Origin: Aspidapion aeneum
Taxonomy: Eukaryota > Arthropoda > Insecta > Coleoptera > Brentidae
Direction of reading: 5' to 3'
Assembly (NCBI GenBank): GCA_963576565.1
Contig: OY755046.1
Span: 59,995,471-60,059,470, forward strand
Length of the DNA stretch: 64,000 nt
Positions within the stretch are counted from its first letter, which is position 1. Each line of letters opens with the position of its first letter. Below are positions 30,180 through 41,808 of the stretch, one piece after another. A model generated the notes under the pieces. It searched no databases. It saw nothing but the letters and a program-made list of their open reading frames with translations, and had not been told where the DNA came from. A program made the translations under genes and the position numbers.

Positions 30180-32575
30180 TTAGTTTATTAGCTCAAACGG
30201 CTTCATTCTTTTTAGTCTTCGAACTAGCATAGTATTGTCTAGAAGCTGAAATGCTTCCACATTCACATGCCGATGGAGTCTATCTTCATGGCTTTTTGCG
30301 TACTTTTTTATAGTCTCTGCTACAGTTTCGATTTTTAGATCTCGATGAAGGTCACTATTTCGAACGTACCAAGGTGCATTCACAATGTTTCTTAATACTT
30401 TATTTTGAAATCTCTGTAAAACTAGAATGTTACTCTCTTTAGCACAACCCCATAGTTGAATACCATATGTCCATACTGGTTTCAGTATTTGTCTATAAAG
30501 CAGTAATTTATTATGAATAGTTAAATTGGACTTCCTTCCAATTAGCCAGTTCATTTTTCTATACCTTATCTCAAGTTCTTCTTTTTTTTTCTTAACATGT
30601 GCTTTCCAGCGCAATTTGGCATCAAGTGTTATACCGAGATATTTTGCCTGATTTGAATATGGTACAGGAATGTTGTTCATTGTTATGGTGCATTCACAAT
30701 GTTTCTTAATACTTTATTTTGAAATCTCTGTAAAACTAGAATGTTACTCTCTTTAGCACAACCCCATAGTTGAATACCATATGTCCATACTGGTTTCAGT
30801 ATTTGTCTATAAAGCAGTAATTTATTATGAATAGTTAAATTGGACTTCCTTCCAATTAGCCAGTTCATTTTTCTATACCTTATCTCAAGTTCTTCTTTTT
30901 TTTTCTTAACATGTGCTTTCCAGCGCAATTTGGCATCAAGTGTTATACCGAGATATTTTGCCTGATTTGAATATGGTACAGGAATGTTGTTAATTGTTAT
31001 TTGTATGTGCTTTATATTTTTGTTTGTAAAATCAACATGAATTGATTTGGTTTCATTTAATTTTATTCGCCACTTTGTGGTCCAACTGTGAACTTCGGTG
31101 ACTGCATCCTGAAGTTTTTCTATGCATTTTTCAATAGATTTTTCTACCGTCAATAAACCAGTATCATCTGCAAATGTTGCTAAGTGACAATTTTCTGGCT
31201 TTGGGATATCGCAAGTGAATAATAAGTATAGATAAGGGCCTTGTACGCTACCCTGGGGCACGCCTGCTTGAATTTCTCTTAAATTTGAGTATGAGTCTTC
31301 CTGTTTTACTCTAAAATGTCTATCAGATATGTATGATTCCAAAATATCCGAATATTGTTTTGGCAGAAACCCTTTTAGTTTAAAAGTAAGGCCTTCATGC
31401 CACACTTTGTCAAATGCTTGTGCTACATCTAGAATAACTGCAGAACAAACTTTTTCCTCTTGTAGTGCTTTCTCTATTACATTAGTAATTCTATGTACTT
31501 GATCTATCGTGGAATGCTTGTCTCGAAAACCAAATCGATGAGATGGAATAATATCTTTCTATGATGGGTTTTATTCTTTTAAGCAATAATTTCTCATAGA
31601 GCTTGGATATAATTGGCAGCAAAGATATTGGCCTGTAAGATGACACGTCATGGAGTGGTTTTCCCGGTTTTGGGATCATGATAACTTCTGCAACTTTCCA
31701 CAGTTTAGGTACATACCTAAGCCTAAAGGACGCATTAATTAGGTTGCATAGTTTTACGATAGCTTTTCTGGGGAGTTGTTTTATAACTACCCCATTAATA
31801 AGATCATACCCTGGGGCGTTTTTCGAATTTTTGATTTCTGTTAATATTTATTTTGGTGATATAAGCTTAATATGGTCTTCGATTTGATGGGGTTCATTTA
31901 AATGAAAGTTTTCATCCGGTGTTTCGTGGGGCTGAAATGTTTTTTCTAAATGACTTTCAAAAATATCTGCTTTTTCTTTGTTACTCCTTGCCCACTGGTT
32001 GTTAGATTTTCGTATGGGTGGAAGTTGGATAATTGGTCTTTTAAAATCTTTTGTTGCTTTCCAAAGGGAATAGTCGGTATTTTTATCGTCTGTAAGTTCA
32101 TTAAGAAAATGGTTAATAGACTCATTTTTTATTACTCGAATTTCTCGCCTAATGCGCTGCGTCATGTTGTTGAGATTTGTTTTGTCCCGAGGATCACGGC
32201 TTTGCTGCCACTTTCTTCTTAGTTTCCTTTTTTCCAATATAAGGTCTCTAATTTCCTTTGGATAGTTTTTTCCCTTAAAAATTCTCTTTGGTTTTGGACT
32301 GTTTTCCCAAGCTGCTTGTTGAATATTTGTAACAAAATATTCAACTTCTTTATCGATTTGTTCTGGCGTTTGCAATGGTACTGATAGGTTTATTTTTTCT
32401 GACAGACTTTGTTTAAAACTAATCCAGTCAGTCAGTTTATTAACTAGTGAGATATTTGCTTCTTTCTTTATTATGTTTTTACTAAGAGTTAGAATAATAG
32501 GTGAATGATCTGAGTGTAAATCAAAACTTTCTTCTATGTCTACAAAACTTAAAGATATATTTTTTACTATAAAAA
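30180..32575 (-). pseudogene. Jockey-type ORF2 protein (end of endonuclease, RT, C-terminal domain)
   Basis: From 32560 leftward: FVDIEESFDLHSDHSPIILT (SDHSP is the last APE-endonuclease motif), a linker with YPKEIRDLILEKRKLRRKW, then NAPGYDLING, MIPKPGKP...YRPISLLPIISKLYEKLLL, HRFGFRDKHSTIDQVHR, VILDVAQAFDKVWHEGL (motif A), AGVPQGSVQGPYLYLLFTCD, ATFADDTGLL (catalytic motif at about 31170), and the tail with KPVWTYGIQLWGCAK. Lesions: an in-frame stop at 31848 after KLISPK, a frameshift near 31555, and a 314-bp tandem duplication (30373-30686 repeated at 30687-31000). Because 314 is not a multiple of 3, the duplication puts the second C-terminal copy out of frame. Without these three changes the frame would be open across the whole truncated copy. 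Confidence 0.88.
30373..31000 (-). repeat. 314-bp internal tandem duplication within the Jockey-type LINE
   Basis: The text beginning GGTGCATTCACAATGTTTCT at 30373 starts again at 30687. Both copies run to the ATATGGTACAGGAATGTTGT segment with almost no differences (one is TTCATTG versus TTAATTG). The duplication is recent compared with the surrounding repeats. Confidence 0.92.
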
Positions 32576-32892
32576 AATGATTTTTGAATGATATAAAATT
32601 AAATTGTAAAAAATTCTAGGGAAACCAGAAAACGAGGTGTAATAATAAATAATAAAAAATTAATTAAATAAAATTAAAAATACGTTTTCATCAGCTTGGT
32701 TTAATTAATTTAATTTCGCTAAATTTTAAACCTATAATTTTATAATAAAAGGTAACACATATAATATAATATTACAGACATATTTTATGATATTTGTTGG
32801 AGCGTTCATAAAACTAAATTATTAGTCAAAAGCATGTTTTGAATTTACAGCTGGTTAATTTTGGGCCAGCCCTTTAGACTCTCACACTCATA

Positions 32893-34470
32893 CACAGTGT
32901 GCCTGAACGAAGTATAGGTTACATGAAAATGGTTCCGAAAACTAATTGCACATTTTTTGCGATTTTTTTAGTTAGTCTAAGCGCTGGCTCCTGTTACGTG
33001 TGATCTAATATGTGCGCTCAGTTTCACTGCGGGGTATTGATAAGCACCCATAGGTGTATAAAAAAAGGTTGGTCACGTAGTCAAACTCCTGCTCGTTTGG
33101 CCGCCATCTTTGAAAATGGCCGCCAAATTGATAGATTTTTTTGTTTAAGCGTATCTCCCTACCCAGTCATCCGATTTAAATTTTTTAAGGGTTGTTATAC
33201 ACCTTTTTTAAAGGGAAATCAATTTTGTTATAACACATTTTTTAATAGATCAAGTAGTTTTTGAGATATACCAATATTATTAGTATATCCGCTCGCAAAA
33301 GAATTAAAATAATACCCATGCTCATCTTATTGTAGCTACAATATTATTGACATTTGTGTTTTTTGTTACATAAAAGGCTTTAAACCTTTTACAGAAGAGG
33401 ATATTGACTTTATGTTTTTAAAGTTCGATGGATGGGGGTACCACAAACACTCCCTTAAAGGGGGTGGTTTCTAAAACTGTTCACAAGATTATACAAAAAG
33501 TTAATTTGCAGCGAAACGATGCATACTAGCGAAAAACGTTAAGAATAATTTTTTATAGTACTTTAAATTTCGCTTCTTCTGATCATTGTCATACCTTTAA
33601 GAATGTTTAAAAAAAATCGATTTTGGAGCGAAAACATGGAATTTCTACAAAATCGTATATTTTAGCTGGCTTGCACAGCTAACTATCAAAGCTAGGATGC
33701 TGAGTGATACATCGGAAGAAGCGAAATTAAAAGTACTATAAAAAATTAATTTTATCGTTTTTCGCTGGGATGCATCGTTTCGCTGCAAACTCACTTTTTC
33801 TATAATTTTGTGAACAGTTTCAGAAACGACCCTCTTTAAGGCTGTCTTTAGGGGTACCATTCAACGAATTTTAAAAACATATAGTCAATATCCTCTTCTG
33901 TGAAAGGTTTAAAGTCTTCTATGTAACAAGAAAAGAACAAATATCAATAATATTGTAGCTACAATAAAATGAGCACGGGTATTATTTTAACTCTTTTGCA
34001 AGCGGAAATACTAATAATCTTGGCATATCTCAAAAACTACGTAATTTATCAAAAAATATGTTATGACAAAATTTGTTTGCCTTTCAAAAGGGAGTAAAAC
34101 AAGCTTAAAAAAATGAAAATAGGACCAATAGGAAAATTTTAAAAACTGACTAGGGAGATACGCTTAAACAAAAAATCTTTTAATTTGGCGGCCATTTTCA
34201 AAGATGGCGGCCAAACGACCATGAGTTCGTCCACGTGACCAAACTTTTTTATACTGCTATGGGTGCTTAACAAAGCCCCATAGTCAAACTGCGCGCATAT
34301 ATTAGGGCACACGGGACAGGAGCTAGCGCCTAGACTAACTAGAAAAAAGGAAAAAAATTGATAAAGTTTCGAAAAGAGGATCAGCTAGGATTTATAGATA
34401 TTCAAAATGTGCAATTAGTTTTTGGAACATTTTACTGTAACCTATACTTCATTCAGGCACACTGTGCATA
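32893..34470. mobile_element. Large foldback element (arms about 700-770 bp)
   Basis: The left arm 32893-33595 and the right arm 33700-34470 are inverted copies, roughly 80 percent alike by eye, with a 105-bp spacer. Shared words from outside in: ACAGTGTGCCTGAA, CCTATACTTCATTCAGG, GGCGGCCATTTTCAAAGATG, GCGTATCTCCCT, ATATCCTCTTCTG, CGATGCAT and GCGAAATTWAAAGTACTATA. No open frame long enough for a transposase; the small frames at 33010-33264 and 33645-33860 fall in arms and differ between them. Positions 32581-32892 just outside hold AT-rich text with no feature. Confidence 0.88.
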
Positions 34471-34668
34471 CGAGATGATTTAAATTAAATATTTAACAGA
34501 ACTGTTCACTTTTTTAATTGTTTTATACTATACGGGTTTTCTTTTAACTTTTGTATATACAGCTAGAATAAAATAGTAGATAACTTTTCAACACTTTATT
34601 GTTTCTCGAAGTATTCTCCACAAAAATTATTGTACTTTTGCATGCGCTCAAACCAGTTCCCACTAAAC

Positions 34669-36086
34669 ACAAAAACATTTTAATAATGTCAAAATAATGT
34701 ATAATTTAATAACATAACGTTTAGTTGGATGTTAGTTGTAACGTCATATTCATAGTGAAAAAGAAGCTTAAAAACCCATTTTCTGACGTTAGAAAAATAA
34801 TCCTATGTTTTTATAACGTTTTTTTAAAGTGTTTTTCGAACGTTAAAAAAATATTGATTTTTAACAGTGGAAAAGAAATGTTTTTCTAACATTGAAAAAT
34901 AAAAAATTTTTTAACAATGAAAAAATATATTTTTTTCAAATATGTCTAAAGATAAGGTAACATAAAAAATGTAAATAAAATTCTTCTATTTTGGAAGCAA
35001 CAGTCCGTTGAGATTTTCGTGAACTCGACACTCAGTAAAGGCAATTCGGCTCGTAGCTTCTGAAAATAAAATATTAAATTCTATGTAAACAATAATTTTG
35101 TAGTAAGTGCCTCGCTACGAGGCCAAACAATTCATGCTCAAGTGAATACAAGGCAAACAATTTCAAGGCGCGTATTCACTTTAGCATGAATGCAAACGAA
35201 GCATTCGTTTGGTCCCGCTGCGAGGCTTGCGAAGTAGCAGTTTGCTAAACCTCGCCTATGTAACATTTATTTATCAATAAAGACGATTTATTATTATTAT
35301 ATAATTCTGCCTCAAATGAATACGCGGCTTAAGGTCCGGCGGCTAATCGTCCGCGGTGAATTGTCGCATTCCCTGTCTGATTACCTATAACGTTAGGTAT
35401 GCGATATTTCATACAAAACAATTTTTTTACTTTTGTTTACTTTCTTACCTTAGGTTCTGGTGCTTCATTTAGATCACTTCACACACATTTGTTGTCCTTT
35501 AACTATACCATCTTTCCCACACAACTGGAGTAATATTCCGATTCAAATATGTATTCACTATCAATATTAATAATTGTGCTTTAAATTTGCCATGTTTGTT
35601 TCTGCCAAATGCAAATATTTTAACCAAAATTACAAAAAGCGTCTTTGATACCGACTCGTATCAACTCGCAGCGAAACGCAACTAATGGCGATGTTCAGGT
35701 AGTGGGACTGCTATACTATAGAGGGCGCTGCCATCGCGCGTTTTATAGTTTACAATTTTTTAATGTTCAAAAAACAAAACATTTATTAGCTTCATATATC
35801 TTAAAGTCAACGTTAGAAGTGAGATCTAGGAAAAACATTATAAAAATAACCATATATTGATGGTATTATTTTTAATGTTAGTAAAATTATAGTTTTTTTA
35901 ATGCTGGTTTCTTTAAGAAATATATTTTTGGTAATGCTTTTACATGAAATTTTCGTTAGGATTTTCTAAATGTTTTTTTAATATCAAAAGTTGACTTAAT
36001 TTTAACACAAATTTGTGTTAGAAAAAAAAAAACATTTTTTTTTCAACATTTATTTAACGTTTTTTACGATTTTGTGCTTAGTGGGC
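34669..36086. mobile_element. TIR element inserted in the mariner relic
   Basis: Left end CCCACTAAACACAAAAACAT and right end (reverse complement CCCACTAAGCACAAAATCG) are inverted. Subterminal zones (34760-34960 and 35870-36060) are AT-rich and full of AACGTT and TTAAAAA words in both orientations. The middle (34990-35860) is less AT-rich. It holds a small foldback (35105-35236) and an open frame of 71 codons with no motif. The transposase is not recognisable; a target duplication was not seen. Confidence 0.6.
35105..35236. repeat. Small foldback, 132 bp
   Basis: GTGCCTCGCTACGAGGCCAA with ATTCATGCTCAAGTGAATAC pairs with the reverse complement of GTATTCACTTTAGCATGAAT and GGTCCCGCTGCGAGGC. An imperfect hairpin of about 45-bp arms. 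Confidence 0.7.
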
Positions 36087-36869
36087 CTAGCTTCTTTCTG
36101 ATCTTCTTTTAGCAAATGCGGTATCCAGCGGGAAACTCATTTTCTTGCCCCTAATTCTTCATGCAAAATTTTTTGAATTGAGGTCTTTAAAATTTTTAAT
36201 GAAGCCTCAATCTGTCGATTTTCCGTGATGAGCATGCGCAGAGCATCGATGTTTTCCTGGGTGATAGCCGTTTTTGATGCACCTGGCATTGGATCGTCGC
36301 CAAGGCTAATCCGTCCATGCAAGAATTCTTCATACCAACGAGAAACTGTCGACTGATGTGGTGCTACATTACCGAAAACAGAAAGCAACTCGGCAAGGCA
36401 TTCTTGTTGACATAATTTCCTTCGAAAGTCGTAAAAGATTATAGCCCAAAAATGTTCTCGGTTTAATTCTATTTTTCGATTGATTGGTTAACTTAAGTAT
36501 AAGAAAAGTAAAAAAATAACTAATATTTGTGACGTTAATAACACTATTAACTATTTTACAGAAGTACTTGACACTAATTAAATTTCACAGGAGGAGACGT
36601 ATGTCTAAAAATATTTTAAAACTTTTTTTAAAATATAAAAGCCATGTGTTAATCTGGTTGGCATTAATTTTTTATTTTGAAAAGTTCAACGCCTCGTATT
36701 TAAAAGTTATTCATCCCGAAAATTAGGAGCATGATCTTGCAAAAACTTAAGAGCATCGTATTCATTTATATATTTATTTTTAATTGCCTTTTAACACTTT
36801 AACTGCCATGCGTACCATATATGGACACGGCAAATTTTAATTCTCTGCAATGTGTACATATCGCTAAGG

Positions 36870-37041
36870 GTGCACCCAGGGGGGGGGGGCCCCAAGCCTT
36901 AGATTTTTTTTCATATTTTCGACATATTTCAGAAAAAAAAAACACAAAAATTAGCTTAATATTCGACATCATGAGGCTTCGGCCCCCCCCCCCCCAAGAG
37001 GCCTCGGGCCCCCCAAACATATTCCTGTGTGCGCCACTGAT
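36870..37041. mobile_element. Short element with G11/C13 runs and inverted ends
   Basis: GGTGCACCCAGG followed by a G-run at 36869-36892 pairs loosely with a C13 run and CCTGTGTGCGCCACTG at 36980-37040. The right half (36940-37040) is repeated in reverse at 60312-60430, where the outer end reads CAGTGGCGCACCCAGG. CAGTGGCG-type ends are typical of hAT elements, so these are probably hAT-derived non-autonomous copies. 36491-36868 has no feature. Confidence 0.55.
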
Positions 37042-37171
37042 ATCGCAATGCTAAGCCTTGTGTACTATACACGGCGTTTTTGACAAAAAAAAAACAAGAA
37101 ACATATTTTCTTTCAGGATTTTTACTTAAAACAAACACAAATAAAGTGCTTAAGGCGAAAAAAAATTTTTG

Positions 37172-38935
37172 GGGTCTATCAAACAACGGAAACTTTTGTG
37201 AAATTCGAATTATTGGTTTAGCAGAAATAAATTCACCAATCCGAGTAAAAAATTCGGATTTGTTTCTTTCTAGGTATCTACTTTAAATTTGGATTAGGTA
37301 ATTTAATTATTTTTAATCCTAAAAACTGTGGAAAAAGAAAGTAAGACTGTTAAGGGCGTAGCCTTTTTTCTTTAAACAAACCCTGAATCCTCGTGAAAAA
37401 GTGGAGTAAGTAAAAACAATCTTAAAACCGGGTTTATTTTTTTAAAAATCAAATATTCATCAACCGTCATTCCAACTTTAATATTCTAAACACAATCAGC
37501 TGTGGCGTGACGTGACCATCAAAAAGAAATTCAGTCAACAAAGTTGTAGATCGTGGCCCGTCAGTTTTGATAGCCCTGGAAAATCATATAAAATTTCTTT
37601 CAGTTCTACTTCTAGTAAGTTCCTGCTTATTCGTAGCCTTTAATAAATTGTAGCCCTAATAAAGAACAATGGGTCTATCAAACAGCGGAAACTTTTGTGA
37701 AATTCGAATTACTGGTTTAGCATAAATAAATTCCCAAATCCCAGTAAAAAATTCGGATTTGATACTTTATTCACATGAACAAGGTATTCACTTTAAATTT
37801 GGATTAGGTAATTTAATTATTTTTAATCCTAAAAAATGTGGAAAAAGAAAGCAAGACTGTCAAGGGCGTAGCCTTTTTTCGTTAAACAAACCCTGAATCC
37901 TCGTGAAAAAGTGGAGTAAGTAAAAACAATCTTAAAACCGGGTTTATTTTTAAAAAAATCAAATATTCATCAACCGTCATTCCAACTTCAATATTCTAAA
38001 CACAATCAGCTGTGGCGTGACGTGACCATCAAAAAGAAATTCAGTCAACAAAGTTGTAGATCGTGGCCCGTCAGTTTTGATAGCCCTGGAAAATCATATA
38101 AAATTTCTTTCAGTTCTACTTCTAGTAAGTTCCTGCTTATTCGTAGCCTTTAATAAATTGTAGCCCTAATAAAGAAGAATAGGTCTATCAAACAGCGGAA
38201 ACTTTTGTGAAATTCGAATTACTGGTTTAGCATAAATAAATTCCCAAATCCCAGTAAAAAATTCGGATTTGATACTTTATTCACATGAACAAGGTATTCA
38301 CTTTAAATTTGGATTAGGTAATTTAATTATTTTTAATCCTAAAAACTGCGGAAAAAGAAAGTAAGACTGTTAAGGGCGTAGACCTTTTTTCTTTAAACAA
38401 ACCCTGAATCCTCGTGAAAAAGTGGAGTAAGTAAAAACAATCTTAAAACCGGGTTTATTTTAAAAAAAATCAAATATTTATCAACCGTCATTCCAACTTC
38501 AATATTATAAACACAATCAGCTGTGGCGTGACGTGACCATCAAAAATAAATTCAGCCAACAAAGTTGTAGATCGTGGCCGGTCAGTTTTGATAGCCCTGG
38601 AAAATCATTTAAAGTTTCCTTCAGTTCTACTTCTAGTAAGTTCCTGCTTATTCGTAGCCTTCAATAAATTGTAGCCCTAATAAAGAAGAATGGGTTTATC
38701 AAACAACGGAAACGTTTGTGAAATTCGAATTACTGGTTTAGCAGAAATAAATTCTCAAATCCGAGTAAAAAATTCGAATTCGTTACTTTATTCATATGAA
38801 TAAAGTATCTTTTTATTTTGGATTAGGTAATTTAATTATTTTTAATCCTAAAAACTGTGGAAAAAGAACGTAAGACTGTTAAGGGCGTAGACCTTTTTTC
38901 TTTAAACAAACCCTGAATCCTCGTGAAAAAGTGGA
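37172..38935 (+). repeat. Tandem repeat of about 510 bp, 3.5 copies, containing repeat B text
   Basis: GGGTCTATCAAACARCGGAA recurs at 37172, 37671, 38181 and 38692 (spacings 499, 510, 511). Each unit has a unique part (AATTCGAATTAYTGGTTTAG ... AAGGGCGTAG) and a part homologous to repeat B (ACCGGGTTTATTTT ... CAATCAGCTGTGGCGTGACG). Copies are highly similar, so the array is fairly recent. 38936-39065 is unassigned. Confidence 0.9.
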
Positions 38936-39069
38936 GATCATTTTTCCGGGGAAGAATCCCTATTGTTAAGAAAAAGAAGTACATTCATGCATAGCCGAAA
39001 AACAACAAAAAAAAGTCATTTATTGTCGAAATTTAGTCGAGTTTACAGGAACAGTTTACATTCAGTCTA

Positions 39070-39461
39070 GAAATCCCAGAACACCTGGATTTTGTTGGCA
39101 AGGGGACACTTTTTGGTTATATTTAATTTTTTGTTTTAGAAATAAATTTTTGTTTAATAGTTAACTCTCTAACAACTGTCAAGCTTTCGTAGGAGTTTCC
39201 TACTTCGTCCTTCAGGACTAAAATTAAAATAATGTACAAAAAGAACAAAATATTTTTTATAAAATTAATTCTGTCTTACTTTGTAACGAGTCATTAAATT
39301 AATGTTAATTCTATTGTTGATTGTATAAACATATTCTGATGTGGATTGCTTGTATGTCCAGTTTTTGTAAAAATCCTAGAACACGTGGATTTTGTCTGCA
39401 AAGGGGACACTTTTTGGTTATATTTAATTTTTACAAGCTTTTATTTAGCTTCAGATGTTCT
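39070..39461 (+). repeat. Two diverged copies of an AACACNTGGATTTTG repeat
   Basis: CACCTGGATTTTGTTGGCAA with GGGACACTTTTTGGTTATAT at about 39083 and again at about 39372. A segment starting TAGTTAACTCTCTAACAACT (39157-39235) recurs at 40855-40910. Confidence 0.65.
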
Positions 39462-39985
39462 GTCTAACTATCTAACTATCTAACTATCTAACTATCTAAC
39501 TATCTAACTATCTAACTATCTAACTATCTAACTATCTAACTATCTAACTATCTAACTATCTAACTATCTAACTATCTAACTATCTAACTATCTAACTATC
39601 TAACTATCTAACTATCTAACTATCTAACTATCTAACTATCTAACTATCTAACTATCTAACTATCTAACTATCTAACTATCTAACTATCTAACTATCTAAC
39701 TATCTAACTATCTAACTATCTAACTATCTAACTATCTAACTATCTAACTATCTAACTATCTAACTATCTAACTATCTAACTATCTAACTATCTAACTATC
39801 TAACTATCTAACTATCTAACTATCTAACTATCTAACTATCTAACTATCTAACTATCTAACTATCTAACTATCTAACTATCTAACTATCTAACTATCTAAC
39901 TATCTAACTATCTAACTATCTAACTATCTATCTAACTATCTAACTATCTAACTATCTATCTAACTATCTAACTAACTATCTATCA
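39462..39985. repeat. (TATCTAAC)n array, about 520 bp
   Basis: About 65 units of an 8-mer, almost perfect, with a few TATCTATC and TAACTAAC variants only in the last 80 bp. The even sequence implies recent growth. Confidence 0.97.
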
Positions 39986-39998
39986 AATCTTGTGAAGC

Positions 39999-40345
39999 GT
40001 TTTTGACACACTTCCCATTATCCGATTTGGATGAAATTTGGTACACACATAGTGGTCCCATGACAATACAACATTAAGACAAAAATATCCTCCCAGCCCT
40101 ACCCCCACCCCTTCTATAGAAAAATGTGTTTTTGACACACTTCCCGCTATCCGATTTGGATAAAATTTGGTATACACATAGTGGTCCGATGATAATACAA
40201 CAATAAGAAAAAATATCCTCACACTCCTACCCCCACCCCCTTCCATAGAAAAATTTGTTTTTGACACACATCCCGTTATCCGATTTGGATGAAATTTGGT
40301 ATACATATAGTGATCCGATGACAATACAATATTAAGAAATAAATT
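39999..40345 (+). repeat. Tandem repeat of 129 bp, 2.7 copies
   Basis: GTTTTTGACACACWTCCC starts at 39999, 40128 and 40257. Each unit carries ATCCGATTTGGATGAAATTTGG (one base changed in the second) and a CCCCCACCCC tract. The frame that crosses it (39983-40324) is repetitive and not called. Confidence 0.92.
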
Positions 40346-40799
40346 GGTAAAAATTTTTTTTTAAGTCACAACCTTTTATAAAATGCACTAAAAATTAAAA
40401 AATAATTTTCTAACTTTCTAATATTATCATAATAATAAAAGAGATGGCCGACTGATGGAAATTTTGACGATGTTAGCACGACAAGATATTCGTATCAATT
40501 ACATATCACTATTTGCAAGAATCAATCTAGCAGAAAAATGAAGAGGTACCAAACCCACCCAACCCGACCCAAGATACCCCAGCATTTCTCTGACATAGGT
40601 ATGGCAATATATCTTTGATGACCTGCTATGTTGAATATCCTTTAAGTGTTTAGATTACAAATTTAGATTAACTTATGCTTTGATTTGCGGCCATCGCTTT
40701 TATTATTATGATAATATTAGAAAGTTAGAAAATTATTTTTTAATTTTTAGTGCATTTTATAAAAGCTTGAGATTAAAAAAAAAATTTGCCAATTTATTT
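40338..40799. mobile_element. Element with 110-bp terminal inverted repeats
   Basis: 40338-40448 and 40687-40799 are inverted copies sharing CTTTTATAAAATGCACTAAA, AAATAATTTTCTAACTTTCT, AATATTATCATAATAATAAAA and GATGGCCG. The interior of 240 bp is non-coding. Confidence 0.85.
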
Positions 40800-41039
40800 G
40801 TTTTTTTTTGTTTTAGAAATATCAGGTTATAATTTAGATACTAGTTTTCTTTAATAGTTAACTCTCTAACAACTGTCAGGCTTTCGTAGGAGTTTTCTAC
40901 TTCGTCCTACTACTACTATGTCGGTTTAGAACGTTTTTCTACGTTGTCCGACGCCTATTCTCCACCTCTCTCGATCCTGACAATCATCTTCTGTCAGGTC
41001 TTTTTAACTCATTGATTTTTGGATTGACTGTTGCCATTC

Positions 41040-41808
41040 TAGTTTAGGACGCCCTCTTTTTCTGCGGCTTATCCGACAGAAGTGCCGGAATTCCCAACAA
41101 AAACAATGTCTATTTCAATTAAATTTTTTCATATTTTGCATTTATCAAAAAGCGAAAAATACTTCTGAATCAGAACCACATTTGATCATATTTTTTTAAA
41201 TCCCAAATTACGTCACAGGCTTTTTGAGCTATTTTCTCTAAAAATGTGTTTTAAATTCAAGGTGTTGGAATTCAGACTATGGGGTAATGACGGCTTCCGA
41301 TTGTTTTATTTTGTAATGACGGATTTCCATATCAACAACTATCTAGACACAAAAAATGTAATTTGATAAAACCTACAATAAATCAAACTTTTTAAAATTT
41401 CAAATTCCGTCTTATGTTTTTTTTTACTCTCCTCATTTAAAATCTGTGATGAATTTGGAGATCGGAATTCAGGTTACGACAATGACGGCTTTCAGGTTGT
41501 GATTTTTCACGTTTGCTGGATTATGAAGAAGGCTGGCCCCTTTTCATTTCTAACGAAAAATACCTACCTATCCACAAATTTTTGCTTTAAAAATTTCGTT
41601 TACTAAAAACTAATAATTATCATTTCGAATACCACAGTTATAGGTTAAGCGAATTTATAGTTATGTTACATTCAGACAGATAGACCGACAAATAATCCTA
41701 GAATACCGACAGACAGACATAATATACTACCACAAAATTTGGTAATTAGGTCGTTTTGGGTTTTTAAGCAACTCATTTCAAGTGGCAATAAAAATCTTTT
41801 TTGCAATT
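41040..41808. repeat. Degenerate repeat field with GACGGAATTCAGGT words
   Basis: Phrases of the type GGAATTCAGRYTAYG...AATGACGGCTT occur at about 41090, 41265 and 41460, and again on the other side of the recombinase element at about 43905, 43925 and 44157. This indicates one older field split by the insertion. No gene is visible. Confidence 0.5.

Larger units (their letters stand above)
29980..32580 (-). mobile_element. Jockey-type LINE, 5'-truncated, relatively young
   Basis: A minus-strand non-LTR retrotransposon of about 2.6 kb. It starts inside the endonuclease domain at 32575 and runs through RT to a stop at 30180, then a 3' untranslated tail ending near 29975 in ATAAATAAAAATAAATA-type sequence. 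Coding text is readable with few lesions. No target duplication was identified. Confidence 0.85.
34590..36490 (-). pseudogene. Mariner-type transposase split by another element
   Basis: The N-terminal part lies at 36086-36480 on the minus strand: EHFWAIIFYDFRRKLCQQEC, VFGNVAPHQSTVSRWYEEF, GRISLGDDPMPGASKTAITQ, ENIDALRMLITENRQ, ILKTSIQKILHEELG, then a stop, and VSRWIPHLLKEDQKEAR. This is the paired helix-turn-helix DNA-binding region of mariner transposases. The C-terminal end, WFERMQKYNNFCGEYFEKQ and a stop, lies at 34600-34672. Between them sits the TIR element 34670-36086. The catalytic DDD domain (about 190 residues) is missing from both pieces, so it was deleted before or at insertion. 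Confidence 0.8.

Noticed and set aside
36881..36990. G11 and C13 runs as assembly gaps or errors
   Set aside because: The same arrangement occurs in the independent copy at 60340-60370, so the runs are likely real element sequence, though their exact lengths may be unreliable.
39983..40324. 113-codon minus-strand frame with repeated DHYMYTKFHPNRI motifs
   Set aside because: It translates the 129-bp tandem repeat (129 is a multiple of 3, so the frame stays open). No sign that it is a gene.
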